A DNA stretch of 6,588 bases, from the NCBI GenBank assembly GCA_023441105.1, contig JAEZQX010000360.1, forward strand, positions 1-6,588, read 5' to 3'. Positions 6,550-6,588 of this stretch are shown here, piece after piece; positions within the stretch are counted from its first letter, which is position 1, and each line of letters opens with the position of its first letter. This DNA is from Pseudomonadota bacterium. Lineage in GTDB: Bacteria; Pseudomonadota; Gammaproteobacteria; Burkholderiales; Burkholderiaceae. The translations under genes and the position numbers were made by a program. The notes under the pieces were generated by a model that saw only the letters and a program-made list of their open reading frames with translations, was not told where the DNA came from and searched no databases.

Positions 6550-6588
6550 GGGGGGCGGGCGGGGGGGGGCGGGGGCGCGCGGGCGCGC
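6550..6588. other. G-rich low-complexity tract at the window end
   Basis: The last 39 bases contain only G and C; there is no A or T from 6541 onward. Four G-runs (6550-6555, 6557-6559, 6561-6569, 6571-6575) separated by single C bases fit a G-quadruplex pattern on the plus strand. Such a tract at the very end of a sequence is also typical of low-quality poly-G reads. No coding frame that I recognise crosses it. Confidence 0.6.

Noticed and set aside
1..6588. CRISPR array, tRNA, rRNA, insertion sequence, prophage or toxin-antitoxin genes
   Set aside because: I saw no regularly spaced repeats of CRISPR length, no transposase or integrase, no tRNA- or rRNA-like sequence, and no unexplained small gene pair; conserved genes occupy almost the whole window.

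Overview
This is a GC-rich window of ordinary chromosomal housekeeping genes. It most resembles a betaproteobacterium, probably Burkholderiales or a near relative. The best taxonomic hint is the short 67-residue omega subunit, which looks like the Burkholderia/Ralstonia/Bordetella type and lacks the longer C-terminal tail of E. coli omega. The GC-rich codon use and the clustering of rpoZ, spoT and greB agree with this. The assignment comes from recalled family sequences, not from a search.

Layout from left to right: (1) the 5' part of darP (yjgA, ribosome assembly factor) on the minus strand, running off the left edge; (2) a 79-base divergent gap with a possible extended -10 promoter; (3) pmbA/tldE on the plus strand; (4) a 72-base gap that is fully open as a 24-codon reading frame and contains a 14-base repeat with overlapping ATGA stop/start units; (5) greB on the plus strand; (6) an 81-base gap with a chain of small, mutually exclusive hairpins; (7) a Bcr/CflA-type MFS drug efflux transporter on the plus strand; (8) spoT, convergent with the transporter across only 20 bases; (9) rpoZ, upstream of spoT and on the same strand; (10) 151 bases upstream of rpoZ with no recognisable gene, ending in an almost pure G/C tract that may be a contig-end artefact.

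Three genes share a theme at RNA polymerase. SpoT makes and degrades (p)ppGpp. Omega forms part of one ppGpp site on the polymerase through its N-terminal MAR residues. GreB works through the secondary channel, near the second ppGpp site used with DksA. DarP (50S assembly) and PmbA (partner of the TldD protease) are conserved neighbours in E. coli as well. The MFS transporter between greB and spoT is the only accessory-looking gene.

I found no previously undescribed system. The most unusual details are the start/stop-chained spacer before greB, the hairpin chain after greB, the acidic N-terminal extension of GreB, and the suspicious G-rich right end.
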